A DNA stretch of 8,134 nt from an uncultured Sphingobacteriales bacterium. Lineage in GTDB: Bacteria; Bacteroidota; Bacteroidia; Chitinophagales; Chitinophagaceae. Numbering within the stretch: the first letter of the stretch is position 1; each line of letters begins with the position of its first letter. The notes below the pieces were generated by a model, which was not told where the DNA came from, ran no database searches, and worked only from the letters and a program-made list of their open reading frames with translations. This document shows, in pieces, positions 1-6,414 of this stretch. A program made the position numbers and the translations under genes. The stretch lies in contig CAMPKG010000149.1 in NCBI GenBank assembly GCA_946887085.1, forward strand, positions 1-8,134, given 5' to 3'.

Positions 1-33
1 ATTTTTGTGTTTATATTTTAAGTGTAAAGACTT

Positions 34-498
34 ATGATCTACAAAACAGGAAAACTGGTTCTTAACCAGCTCGACAAAAAAATGGAGGTGTTCACTCAAC
101 TGAAACAGTTGGCTGTGCCCGCCGATGGTTGGATAAAGACCATCCGCACTGCGCTGAATATGTCACTTCGCCAGCTTGGCGAACGCATGTCTATTACCCC
201 GCAGAGCCTGAGGAGTATGGAAACACGCGAAAAAGAAGGTGCGGTAACGTTGAAGACCCTGCGCGATGCTGCGGCTGCCCTCGATATGCAGCTGTACTAT
301 TGTTTTATTCCTAACGATGGATCCCTTGATGCATTGATAGAGCGTAAGGCTTATGAGCTGGCTACTGAGATCGTATCGCGCACATCTGCCAGTATGCGCC
401 TCGAAGACCAGGAGAACACCTACCAGCGCCGGCAACAGTCAATAAAGGAGCTGGCCGAGGAAATGAAACGCGAAATGCCCAAGAGCCTATGGGACTAG
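34..498 (+). CDS. HTH regulator / putative antitoxin, 'mobile mystery protein A' family
   Basis: A 154-residue cytoplasmic protein, about the usual length for the family that accompanies a Fic enzyme and is named mobile mystery protein A. Residues about 33-88 form an XRE-like helix-turn-helix: the stretch around 43-63 (MSLRQLGERMSITPQSL) fits helices 2 and 3, followed by the family-like 'E-x-x-G-x-x-T-L-x-T-L-x-x-A-A-x-A-L' run at 66-83. The C-terminal third (about 97-150) is charged and helical. It overlaps the downstream Fic gene by 10 bases, so the two are co-transcribed and probably translationally coupled. The likely role, by analogy with toxin-antitoxin pairs, is DNA-binding autoregulation and perhaps restraint of the Fic partner; that is inference. 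Residues 64-69 (TREKEG) happen to match the Fic inhibitory pattern [S/T]xxxE[G/N]. Only 33 bases precede the ATG in the window, so its promoter cannot be judged. Confidence 0.88.
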   Translation: MIYKTGKLVLNQLDKKMEVFTQLKQLAVPADGWIKTIRTALNMSLRQLGERMSITPQSLRSMETREKEGAVTLKTLRDAAAALDMQLYYCFIPNDGSLDALIERKAYELATEIVSRTSASMRLEDQENTYQRRQQSIKELAEEMKREMPKSLWD

Positions 499-1091
499 AA
501 TTGTCATTCGATGCGGGTCAGACGCCGCTTGATGAAGAGGAGAAAGAAGGCTTGCGTATTGCATCGCTTACCACAAAGGCAGAGTTGGATGAACTGGAAC
601 AAAGAAATATTGAACAGGCTGTAAGATGGACGATAGAACGAAGGCGGAAATTCGATGCACGCGAGATATTGACCGAACAGTTCATCATGGCTTTACACAA
701 ACGGATGTTTGGAGATGTGTGGAAATGGGCGGGCAGTTTTCGCAGTACTGATAAGAACCTGGGTGTGTCTAAATACTATATCGGTACTGAATTGAGAAAG
801 CTGTTGGACGATGCGGCGTTTTGGGTCGAAAACAATTCTTTTCCCGATGATGAGATAGCGATACGTTTCAAGCACCGCATTGTTAGCATTCATTGCTTTG
901 CAAACGGCAACGGCAGGCACTCGCGGCTAATGGCCGATATTATTGCTGAGAAATTATTTGGCGCCCCGGTATTTAGCTGGGGTGCCATTAATTTATCGGC
1001 CGCGGGCGAAGCACGTAGCAAGTATCTCGCCGCATTACGGGATGCCGACAAAGGTGATTATAAAACATTGATATTATTTGCCCGCTCATAA
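489..1091 (+). CDS. Fic-domain enzyme, 'mobile mystery protein B' family
   Basis: A 200-residue Fic/DOC-type protein. The catalytic loop is at residues 135-146, HCFANGNGRHSR, matching HxFx(D/E/N)GNGRxxR with the catalytic His135, the anion-hole GNGR and Arg146. Upstream, 'RMFGDVWKWAGSFR' (72-85) is the usual Fic helix and flap region. Fic enzymes transfer AMP (or another phosphate-containing group) from a nucleotide to a hydroxyl of a target protein. The acidic residue of the canonical motif is Asn139 here; I recall Asn as common in this subfamily. The ATG lies inside the last codons of the regulator gene (stop at 496-498), giving a tight operon, with a weak AAGAG upstream as possible ribosome site. 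No obvious N-terminal inhibitory helix with the full [S/T]xxxE[G/N] motif is seen in this protein, so inhibition, if any, may come from the partner. Target unknown. Confidence 0.92.
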   Translation: MGLELSFDAGQTPLDEEEKEGLRIASLTTKAELDELEQRNIEQAVRWTIERRRKFDAREILTEQFIMALHKRMFGDVWKWAGSFRSTDKNLGVSKYYIGTELRKLLDDAAFWVENNSFPDDEIAIRFKHRIVSIHCFANGNGRHSRLMADIIAEKLFGAPVFSWGAINLSAAGEARSKYLAALRDADKGDYKTLILFARS

Positions 1092-1100
1092 TGGCTATCT

Positions 1101-1171
1101 GGCGTCTCTGGCGTACACTGGTTCGGGCGTCCCGCCCGGACTCATACAAATGAAAGCGGCAGCTTCAAACA
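1101..1171 (-). repeat. Single diverged, inverted copy of the 87-bp hairpin repeat
   Basis: The reverse complement of this stretch reads tgtttgaagctg...gtatgagtccgggcg.gacgcccgaac, which follows the unit of the tandem array at 7723-8134 over about 60 bases, including the flanking 'tgtttg' of the unit junction. The GC-rich hairpin is intact: CGGGCG at 1124-1129, loop TCC, CGCCCG at 1133-1138. The other hairpin of the unit (GAAGC/GCTTC) is kept with one bulged A. The part beyond about 1115 diverges, so whether both 30-bp halves of the unit were once present is unclear. It starts about 10 bases after the Fic stop codon and is in the opposite orientation to the array. Confidence 0.85.
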
Positions 1172-1234
1172 ATAAGCGGCACACAATTTGCGTTTTTCTA
1201 TTAGCAGATACAATAGGATGTATGTTTGAAATAT

Positions 1235-1266
1235 AAAAAAGCGGCGCTGTGTTTACGGCGCCGCTT
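1235..1266 (-). terminator. Rho-independent terminator of the outer-membrane barrel gene
   Basis: Arms at 1239-1250 and 1255-1266 (AAGCGGCGCTGT / ACGGCGCCGCTT) pair over 12 bp with one G-U wobble around a GTTT loop. Read leftward, the stem is followed by TTTTTTATAT, the classical U-run, and it lies 18 bases past the TAA of the leftward gene. On the plus strand the following bases are not T-rich enough to make it a good terminator for the Fic operon. Confidence 0.85.
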
Positions 1267-1284
1267 GCTTTATGTGCAGTTAGT

Positions 1285-1947
1285 TTACAACCTGTAGTCG
1301 ATGCCAGCAAGTATGGGGAAGCTGAGGAAGCTGCCGTTGCGGAACTGGCCGAGGGAGGAGGCTGTACCATCGTAAGCCTGCATCGGGAATGACACTGAAT
1401 TATACCTGCCCGACGCTTCCACGAAAACGCCCAGGCCTTTGTACAATCCTACACGTCCGCCAACCTGCACGCCACCGCAAAAGCCTTTATCACCTGCATC
1501 GTTACTTGTGCCGAAAAATTTATTATTCCAGTTGGTAGTGGTTTTTACCGAGGAGAAATTGACGTAGCCTGCATTGATGCCGTAAAAGATCTGCAGCCGG
1601 CTGATGCTTTTGCTAAGGTTAAGAAACAAGTACAGGGTCTGAACATTCGAGTTGGCAGTATATTGCGCAAAAGGAATGCCCTTGCTTTTGTCCAGCTGCG
1701 CGTAGCTGGAGCTAAGACTGGTGGTAAGATAACCAACACCTAGCTGGAGCTTGCCCAGGCCTAGCCCGAGCCGTCCACCAAACGTGGGAGACGGGGAGGT
1801 TTCCATATTGTCGAAGCTGACCATATTGTCTCCGGTACCCATCGGGGCGCCGTTGAATTGCATACCGCCATGCAGGCCGATCATTAATTTTTGTGCGGAT
1901 GCTGCCGTGCAGCCGAGCGCGAGGAGGAGGGTAAGAATGGTTTTCAT
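1285..1947 (-). CDS. Outer-membrane beta-barrel protein, secreted
   Basis: A 220-residue protein predicted to sit in the outer membrane. I chose the ATG at 1945-1947 because it opens a clean signal peptide, MKTILTLLLALGCTAASA, cut before Gln19; the frame stays open upstream for 54 more codons but that part reads like untranslated leader. 'ALGC' inside the signal is only a poor lipobox. After the signal come alternating hydrophobic/polar strands with many glycines (for example GGRLGLGLGKLQLGVGYL and GGVQVGGRVGLYKGLGVFVE) and a terminal strand ending in YRL, all typical of the small porin/OMP_b-brl-like barrels of Bacteroidota. These are mostly of unknown substrate. The gene is monocistronic: it is divergent from the 2400 gene across a long gap and ends at its own terminator. 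Upstream A/T-rich bases lack a purine Shine-Dalgarno, usual for this phylum. Confidence 0.85.
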   Translation of the reverse strand: MKTILTLLLALGCTAASAQKLMIGLHGGMQFNGAPMGTGDNMVSFDNMETSPSPTFGGRLGLGLGKLQLGVGYLTTSLSSSYAQLDKSKGIPFAQYTANSNVQTLYLFLNLSKSISRLQIFYGINAGYVNFSSVKTTTNWNNKFFGTSNDAGDKGFCGGVQVGGRVGLYKGLGVFVEASGRYNSVSFPMQAYDGTASSLGQFRNGSFLSFPILAGIDYRL

Positions 1948-2399
1948 GCTGCTAAAATAATTAAAATACAGGGGTGGCGCCAGCATGCTTTTGAATTGAT
2001 TAAATTGCATCAGATGTCCAAGAAACAGCAAGATCGCGAAAGAATGGAGGTTACTTATGTCCGACAACCGGATTGTCTGTAATAACATCGGAGTAACTGG
2101 TAAAAACATAGGGAACCAGTGGCGAAAAGGAAACTTTATAGACCTTATTTCTGCTATCAGCCCGATGAATATATTTCGAACTGATAATCTGAGGTTGAAA
2201 ATAGCTGTTGAAAATATACGGTGTGTCGTTGGTTGGCTATTTCTTTGCCAACAGTGCAGGCAGCACTCGATTGTTTCTTATTTTTCAAATAAATAACTAC
2301 TTTCAGAACCTTAAGCTCCAAATACTATTGTAAGCATAACATCACGGCAACTTAGTAAGCCGGTATCGTTATTTAAATTAACCGCAATAAATGTAAACT
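1948..2399. other. 452-base A/T-rich divergent intergenic region
   Basis: No convincing gene. The frames open here (for example 2057-2296 rightward) have no family-like sequence or start context. The region must hold the promoters of both the leftward barrel gene and the rightward 2400 gene. Visible structure: two overlapping perfect palindromes sharing one A, TGGCGCCA (1975-1982) and AGCATGCT (1982-1989); a GTTGGC/GCCAAC hairpin (2232-2237 with 2247-2252); and immediately after it AGTGC/GCACT (2253-2257 with 2263-2267) followed by a T-rich run. The last two could form a weak terminator or leader structure, but neither is strong. Confidence 0.5.
2301..2330 (+). promoter_or_regulatory. Possible Bacteroidota-type promoter for the 2400 gene
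   Basis: TTTC (2301-2304), an 18-base spacer, then TACTATTG (2323-2330) resemble the phylum's -33 TTTG and -7 TAnnTTTG elements with one mismatch each. It lies about 70 bases before the ATG. This is a pattern match in A/T-rich DNA and could be chance. Confidence 0.2.
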
Positions 2400-4331
2400 A
2401 TGGAAAACAAACAAGAACAGGAGCTGCTCCTGCTTATTCAAAACACACAACAATTTCCTGACAGCCAGATACTGAAAGCAAAAGGTGTAGAAGATATTTT
2501 TGTCTCCGTAATGACGGGACTGAAGGATGCTGCGGTGGCTAAAATAAAGGAAAAAGCTACGGGGTGGATCATGAACCTCTTGGGCATGGGCCCTGGCCCC
2601 GATCCGCTGGATGAGATAAAAAGGCAACTAAATGAGCAGGCAGCAGAGCTGAAAAAGATAAACGATAAAATAGACGACCTGCAGAGATCTTTGAACAAGG
2701 CGCTCAGCGAAATACTTGATGCCATGGAGAAGGGCCAGTACGATGCCGCCGTGCGTGGTCTGAACCCTGTTATTGCAAAAATCACTTCACGGTATGAGCG
2801 CCTTTCAGTAATGGTCAAAACTTCCTCGCCTGACCCTTCAGAAAAAGCTGCTATTGACAGATTTGCGGCCGAGATCATCAGCGAAATACCGGAAGCGTTT
2901 GACGCTATACATGCCACGCTGGTTGGCACTTCCGCGGGTGAAGAGAACTTGATGGACTTCTGGGCCCGCCTGTCGTTCAAGAACACAGGCACACTGGATC
3001 TCTACGAGCAAACGATATTCTACCAGTTCATGTATTACTACGGGCTGCAGGTAAAGGCGCTCATGCTTGTTATGGAAGCCTACCATACTATGCCCAATGG
3101 CAGTAAAAAGGCCGAATATTACTTCAATTTATGGGGAGCAAAACTGAACGAAGAAATACGCACCTATTTAAAGAACGCACCACGTACTACAATAAAACAG
3201 CAGCTCGATGTTAAGGGCAACCCGGTAAGTATTGTGCCTTACGGAAACAATGTGTATTACACAACCGGCGAGGTGATGCAAAACCCGCCTGCACCTCGGC
3301 TTATTACCTTACAGAAACCTGGCTATACGGAAATAGATGTGCAGGTCCCACAGGATACGCAGGGAGTGTTCCATATGATGCGAAAGGGCGAGTATGCATA
3401 CCTGGCTGCGCTTCAGGCTGTCTCGTCTTCGGGTGGAATGGCCTGGCATTTTATGAAGGTGAAGCTCGGAGGCAAACCACAGATCGAAAAAGTGATCACT
3501 TGCCACACGCCTGGTGAAGGCCCTTTTCGTATGGGTTTCCCAAATGCCTCGGTATGCGATGACACCACTATGTATGCAATGTTTTCAGGCAGCACCTTAA
3601 ATGGTTTTGCCTTTGTTGCAATAGACCTGGCTTCTTTTTCTTTTGTTGATAAAGGAGGAATTGCCCGTCGTAATGAAGCAGGAAGGTTTGGCGATTTAGG
3701 CGGCAATGGTGGTGCGTTGTACGGCAACTATTTCTTTACTACGGCACTTTCGTTCGCGTCTGGCCCCGTCAATCCTGATAAAAATACGTTGTTTACTATT
3801 GATCTCATCACTAAAAAAATCGTTAGCGAAGCGCTTTTGAGTAGTGTGTCGATGAAAGACCGTGTCTACAACGAGATCCATCAGCCTATGGCCATTCAGG
3901 GAAAATACCTTTATTGTTGCGCCGGCGATACGACGCTGCGCGTCATAGACATTTCCAGTCCAATGCAGCCAAAAGTGGTTACTTCAGTAGATACAGGTTC
4001 TTTTATCTCCGAGATATATGTCAATGGGGGCCTCATTTATTTTACCAGCTGCCCGGGAGCAGACTTGTTTGGTGACGACAGGGGCATTATGAATGTGGCA
4101 TTCTTTACTTCACGTACCAATAATACGGTCCTCTTAAAATCAGCCAAAATAGGCGAAGGCATTCATGCGCTAGGTATGGATGAATATGCAATATATGCCG
4201 GGTCAGGCAGAGGCCAGTCGAAAATATATGTGCTTGGGTATGGAAATGATCTGACGAAGAATATTATTCCCATTCAGGAGACTGTTTTGGCAGCACACCT
4301 TGAAGAGACCGGGGAATTGGCGGAAGCATAG
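2400..4331 (+). CDS. Helical/coiled-coil plus beta-propeller protein, putative toxin- or effector-like, function unknown
   Basis: A 643-residue protein with no signal peptide and no clear membrane helix. Residues 1-262 are almost all helical. A hydrophobic, Gly-rich hinge (about 53-68, ATGWIMNLLGMGPGPD) precedes a heptad-rich coiled coil (about 70-112), then several amphipathic helices ending in an aromatic segment (FYQFMYYYGLQVKALMLV, 208-225, and EAYH). Residues about 268-620 look like repeated four-stranded blades: 'YGNNVYYTTG', 'GEYAYLAALQAV', 'DDTTMYAMFSGS', 'GNYFFTTALSF' and 'GKYLYCCAGD' are blade starts. The one at 502-530 contains TTLRVIDISSPMQPKVV, a good LVIVD-repeat match, supporting a beta-propeller. 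Helical domains of this look (short hydrophobic hinge, coiled coil, late 'EAYH') occur, from memory, in toxin-like proteins of other bacteria; pore formation here is only a guess. The ATG has no strong ribosome site. The gene stands alone and ends at a strong terminator. Confidence 0.75.
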   Translation: MENKQEQELLLLIQNTQQFPDSQILKAKGVEDIFVSVMTGLKDAAVAKIKEKATGWIMNLLGMGPGPDPLDEIKRQLNEQAAELKKINDKIDDLQRSLNKALSEILDAMEKGQYDAAVRGLNPVIAKITSRYERLSVMVKTSSPDPSEKAAIDRFAAEIISEIPEAFDAIHATLVGTSAGEENLMDFWARLSFKNTGTLDLYEQTIFYQFMYYYGLQVKALMLVMEAYHTMPNGSKKAEYYFNLWGAKLNEEIRTYLKNAPRTTIKQQLDVKGNPVSIVPYGNNVYYTTGEVMQNPPAPRLITLQKPGYTEIDVQVPQDTQGVFHMMRKGEYAYLAALQAVSSSGGMAWHFMKVKLGGKPQIEKVITCHTPGEGPFRMGFPNASVCDDTTMYAMFSGSTLNGFAFVAIDLASFSFVDKGGIARRNEAGRFGDLGGNGGALYGNYFFTTALSFASGPVNPDKNTLFTIDLITKKIVSEALLSSVSMKDRVYNEIHQPMAIQGKYLYCCAGDTTLRVIDISSPMQPKVVTSVDTGSFISEIYVNGGLIYFTSCPGADLFGDDRGIMNVAFFTSRTNNTVLLKSAKIGEGIHALGMDEYAIYAGSGRGQSKIYVLGYGNDLTKNIIPIQETVLAAHLEETGELAEA

Positions 4332-4357
4332 AAGAATATATACGAAATATATAAAAC

Positions 4358-4387
4358 AAAAATAGCCATCTTGCGATGGCTATTTTT
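4358..4387 (+). terminator. Rho-independent terminator of the helix-propeller gene
   Basis: A perfect 13-bp inverted repeat, AAAAATAGCCATC (4358-4370) and GATGGCTATTTTT (4375-4387), with a TTGC loop, starting 27 bases after the TAG at 4329-4331. The A-run and T-run make it usable in both directions, but no leftward gene ends close by on the other side: the next leftward stop is at 4753. Confidence 0.92.
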
Positions 4388-4708
4388 CTTCGTCCCTCGG
4401 GGAGACATCGGCAGCAGCGGGAGAACCTAAGACTCCTTGCCCGCCAGTCGGCGGGGCGAGTTTACCAGGCTATCAGGACGGTAATCCGCGAACGCGGTAT
4501 CGATCCGGATTTACTTAACAAGGTAGCCAGGAAGAACCGGCAGGTTAACACAACCATAACAAACCCCGCTCAATTTTTAGCACGAGTTTTGCATAGTGAT
4601 TGGCAAAAGGATCTATTCCACAAAAAAGGTCTTTATGAAACTGACAGGCTACATACGCGCATTTATCAAAGCGATCAGGGAAAAACGCTTCTTCCGCAGG
4701 TATTATAA
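4376..4708 (+). CDS. Doubtful orphan reading frame, possible gene remnant
   Basis: An open frame of 110 codons that I do not recognise. Its only ATG lies inside the downstream arm of the terminator, an unlikely place for a real start, and no in-frame GTG or TTG gives a better one. Residues from about 23 on read like protein (for example VYQAIRTVIRERGIDPDLLN), with basic and helical character, so it may be the 3' part of a gene whose beginning was lost. A second frame, 4635-4733, opens with ATG within it and gives 32 residues, very basic and aromatic (core GYIRAFIKAIREKRFFRRYY). The stretch 4388-4752 otherwise holds a CCCGCC/GGCGGG hairpin (4440-4445 with 4450-4455). Either frame could be chance. 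Confidence 0.25.
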   Translation: MAIFLRPSGRHRQQRENLRLLARQSAGRVYQAIRTVIRERGIDPDLLNKVARKNRQVNTTITNPAQFLARVLHSDWQKDLFHKKGLYETDRLHTRIYQSDQGKTLLPQVL

Positions 4709-4752
4709 CTCCGATACGGGTTTATTTATCTAGTGTGGACGGGTCCGGTGAG

Positions 4753-5112
4753 CTAGCCCGACATGAACATACAATTGCCCACAAAGGTGATGGCAACACA
4801 GGCGCCCATACCCCAAAGCAGTACATTGAGTATCCTGCGCCAGTGGGGCCTGCGGTAGGCTACCAGGTCGTGGATGAAGTTGAGCAGCAGTAACCCACCC
4901 ACAAACATCAGGCTTATCGCGGCCAGCCAGAACTGGCGCTGCAAAAATATTTGCCAGCGGTGTTCCATTATGCCGTTGTATTGCTCTTCGCTCATCAGCG
5001 ATAATATACTCAGGAAGAACATCAGCCCTGCAATTGCGGCAATGCCAAGGGCATTCCAGATACCTATGGAATGGGGATTGGGAGATGCATTGGTTTCTTT
5101 CAGGTCTATCAT
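4753..5112 (-). CDS. Small three-helix inner-membrane protein, unknown function
   Basis: A 119-residue protein starting at the ATG 5110-5112. The frame is open back to a GTG at 5187, but that start would overlap the upstream lipoprotein and adds 25 residues without membrane character, so I prefer the internal ATG, which has an AGGG about 9 bases before it. Three hydrophobic segments are visible at about 17-40 (GIWNALGIAAIAGLMFFLSI), 61-81 (FWLAAISLMFVGGLLLLNFI) and 92-116 (RILNVLLWGMGACVAITFVG), with short polar loops rich in His, Arg and Trp between them. It is the second gene of a leftward pair, 56 bases behind the lipoprotein, so the two are probably co-transcribed. No family is recognised. 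Confidence 0.65.
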   Translation of the reverse strand: MIDLKETNASPNPHSIGIWNALGIAAIAGLMFFLSILSLMSEEQYNGIMEHRWQIFLQRQFWLAAISLMFVGGLLLLNFIHDLVAYRRPHWRRILNVLLWGMGACVAITFVGNCMFMSG

Positions 5113-5168
5113 TGTGCAGGCCCTAAATGGTTCATCCTCCACAAGATATGGAGAAAACCCCGGGCTTG

Positions 5169-5660
5169 CTAGGGCAGTAACTTCCACTCGCCTTTTATGT
5201 AGCGCCGGCAGGGAGATTCAAAATTGGCCCAGGTGGTTTTCTTGTTACCCTTTATGCGCCAGCCGCTCAGTTGTACCTGGCATTTGTCTCCATTGACGGT
5301 GAAATAATACATGAATTCAGCATCGGGTGCTGAATAGCTAAGCACCGGGTTAGGAAGATCAGCGATATAAGATTGCGGGAAGACACAACTCACCGACTGC
5401 CCCGTTTTCAGCATGTTTATCTGCACCCTTTGTAGCTGGGGTTTGGCTATCCGCAATGTATCGTCTATCAAGGTCTTTTTATAAAGTACATAGCCGGTAT
5501 CGCGCCATTCATAGTCGATCTGCAACAGCTTGCCGGCATAACTCCCGACCAGGGTATCCCTGTAATCGTAGCGGTAAAGAGTGTGCGGGGTGGAAAGTTC
5601 GTTCTTCTTGCAGGCGGCTATGGCCAATAGTAATAAGAAGACAGGCAGGTAGTTTTTCAT
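5169..5660 (-). CDS. Lipoprotein, unknown function
   Basis: A 163-residue protein with a lipoprotein signal, MKNYLPVFLLLLAIAAC, so lipidation at Cys17, followed by KKNE. There is no Asp at +2, which fits outer-membrane placement. The mature part starts with a 'LVGSYAGKLL' segment of the kind seen in many short Bacteroidota lipoproteins (a strand after a glycine turn), then alternating strands with two further cysteines near the end (residues about 126 and 151) that could form a disulphide. It precedes and is probably co-transcribed with the 4753-5112 membrane protein. The ATG at 5658-5660 is the natural start because it opens the signal peptide. The 75 bases between it and the divergent 5736 ORF presumably hold promoters in both directions. 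The function is not known. Confidence 0.8.
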   Translation of the reverse strand: MKNYLPVFLLLLAIAACKKNELSTPHTLYRYDYRDTLVGSYAGKLLQIDYEWRDTGYVLYKKTLIDDTLRIAKPQLQRVQINMLKTGQSVSCVFPQSYIADLPNPVLSYSAPDAEFMYYFTVNGDKCQVQLSGWRIKGNKKTTWANFESPCRRYIKGEWKLLP

Positions 5661-5735
5661 AACAAAAAGGATGGGGTAATGTAAGTTAACGCAAAAACAC
5701 AGGTTTTCGTATAAACAATATTGTATTTTGTACCC

Positions 5736-5879
5736 ATGCGCCTTAACTCTGTTCTTTCAACCATTATAGTGGTATTTACAATCGGCAATGCCAAAGCCCA
5801 GGCGAAAAAAGAAACATCATGGCGAGTTGTGCAGTGCACCGGTGACATTGAGGTGAGCTTTCCTATGGACGGGAAATAG
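5736..5879 (+). pseudogene. Short secreted ORF, likely 5' remnant of a larger gene
   Basis: A 47-codon frame starting ATG at 5736-5738. Residues 1-23 look like a signal peptide: MRLN, a hydrophobic core (VLSTIIVVFTIG) and an Ala-rich end (AKAQA). After it comes 'SWRVVQCTGDIEVSFPMDGK' and a stop; 'DIEVSFP' followed by Gly/Lys recalls the start of secreted proteins with 'FSVSFPGKP'-type openings, so the frame seems to be cut short. Reading past the TAG gives only about 19 more residues before the next stop, with no recognisable continuation. It could also be a genuine tiny secreted peptide. It is divergent from the 5660 lipoprotein and lies 84 bases before the Gre-like gene. Confidence 0.45.
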
Positions 5880-5963
5880 AGAAGGAAAGTTAGTTGTGTA
5901 TTTCAGTGTTTGCGGAAGGCGATTATTTTTAACCCATAATTTCATCCGCGATAGCAAACAAGA

Positions 5964-6410
5964 GTGTTAAAAGAAGCGTTATACCGGTATTGTATCGAAT
6001 TCGTCAGTAAGCGCGAGGCTGAGATCAAAGAAGTGATAGCCGGAGCGCAGGATGCTGCCAACAACGAAACAAAGAGCAGCGCGGGCGATAAATATGAGAC
6101 CGCCCGCGAAGTAATGCAGCAGGAGATAAACCTGAACCTGGCGCGGTTGAACGAACTGAGTAAACTCAGGGCTACACTCGAACATATTACACCATCACAA
6201 ACGGCAGCAGTTGTTTTGCCCGGCTCCGTGGTATATACCAACAACGGGTCCTTCTACATTTCCATAGGCGCGGGCAAGACAGTGATAGACGGCACGACTT
6301 ATTTCTGTATATCTGCCGCATCACCTCTCGGATCGCAATTGCTGGGCAAAGAGACCGGACATTCCTTCGAGCTGAATGGGAAACATTTTGTGATAGAGAA
6401 GGTCATCTGA
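5964..6410 (+). CDS. Gre-factor-like (GreA/GreB C-terminal-like) protein
   Basis: A 148-residue protein of a type common in Bacteroidota, which I recall being often mislabelled 3-oxoacyl-ACP synthase in databases. Residues 1-77 are predicted helical and include GDKYETA at 41-47. This lines up with GDLKENA of E. coli GreA, whose Asp41 and Glu44 at the coiled-coil tip hold the catalytic metal in RNA polymerase; Asp42 and Glu45 are the equivalents here. The C-terminal part (about 83-148) follows the Gre_C fold pattern: 'VVLPGSVVYTNNG', 'YFCISAASPLGSQLLGKETG' and a final 'FVIEKV'. The likely role is binding the polymerase secondary channel to rescue stalled complexes, but it may have another use. 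The start is GTG (5964-5966), chosen because MLKEALY is how I remember this family beginning. It converges on the 6415 gene. Confidence 0.75.
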   Translation: MLKEALYRYCIEFVSKREAEIKEVIAGAQDAANNETKSSAGDKYETAREVMQQEINLNLARLNELSKLRATLEHITPSQTAAVVLPGSVVYTNNGSFYISIGAGKTVIDGTTYFCISAASPLGSQLLGKETGHSFELNGKHFVIEKVI

Positions 6411-6414
6411 CCGT

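Noticed and set aside
1948..2109. Longer version of the barrel protein starting at 2109
   Set aside because: The added 54 residues are leader-like, and they bury the obvious signal peptide that begins at 1947.
2438..3727. Leftward frames of up to 184 codons antisense to the helix-propeller gene
   Set aside because: Shadow frames with low-complexity serine-rich translations; the rightward frame has domain structure and a matching terminator.
4635..4733. RHS-core-like ending 'RRYYNSDTGLFI' in the 32-codon frame
   Set aside because: It resembles the 'RYYDPETGRF' core of Rhs proteins, but the preceding residues do not fit and the stretch is too short to separate from chance.
4738..4761. Possible decayed copy of the hairpin repeat (tccggtgag..gcccgac)
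   Set aside because: Only scattered matches to the unit, no intact stem, and it overlaps the stop of the 4753 gene.
5657..5848. A 63-codon leftward frame upstream of the 5660 lipoprotein
   Set aside because: It is antisense to the signal-peptide ORF, has no recognisable features and no start context.
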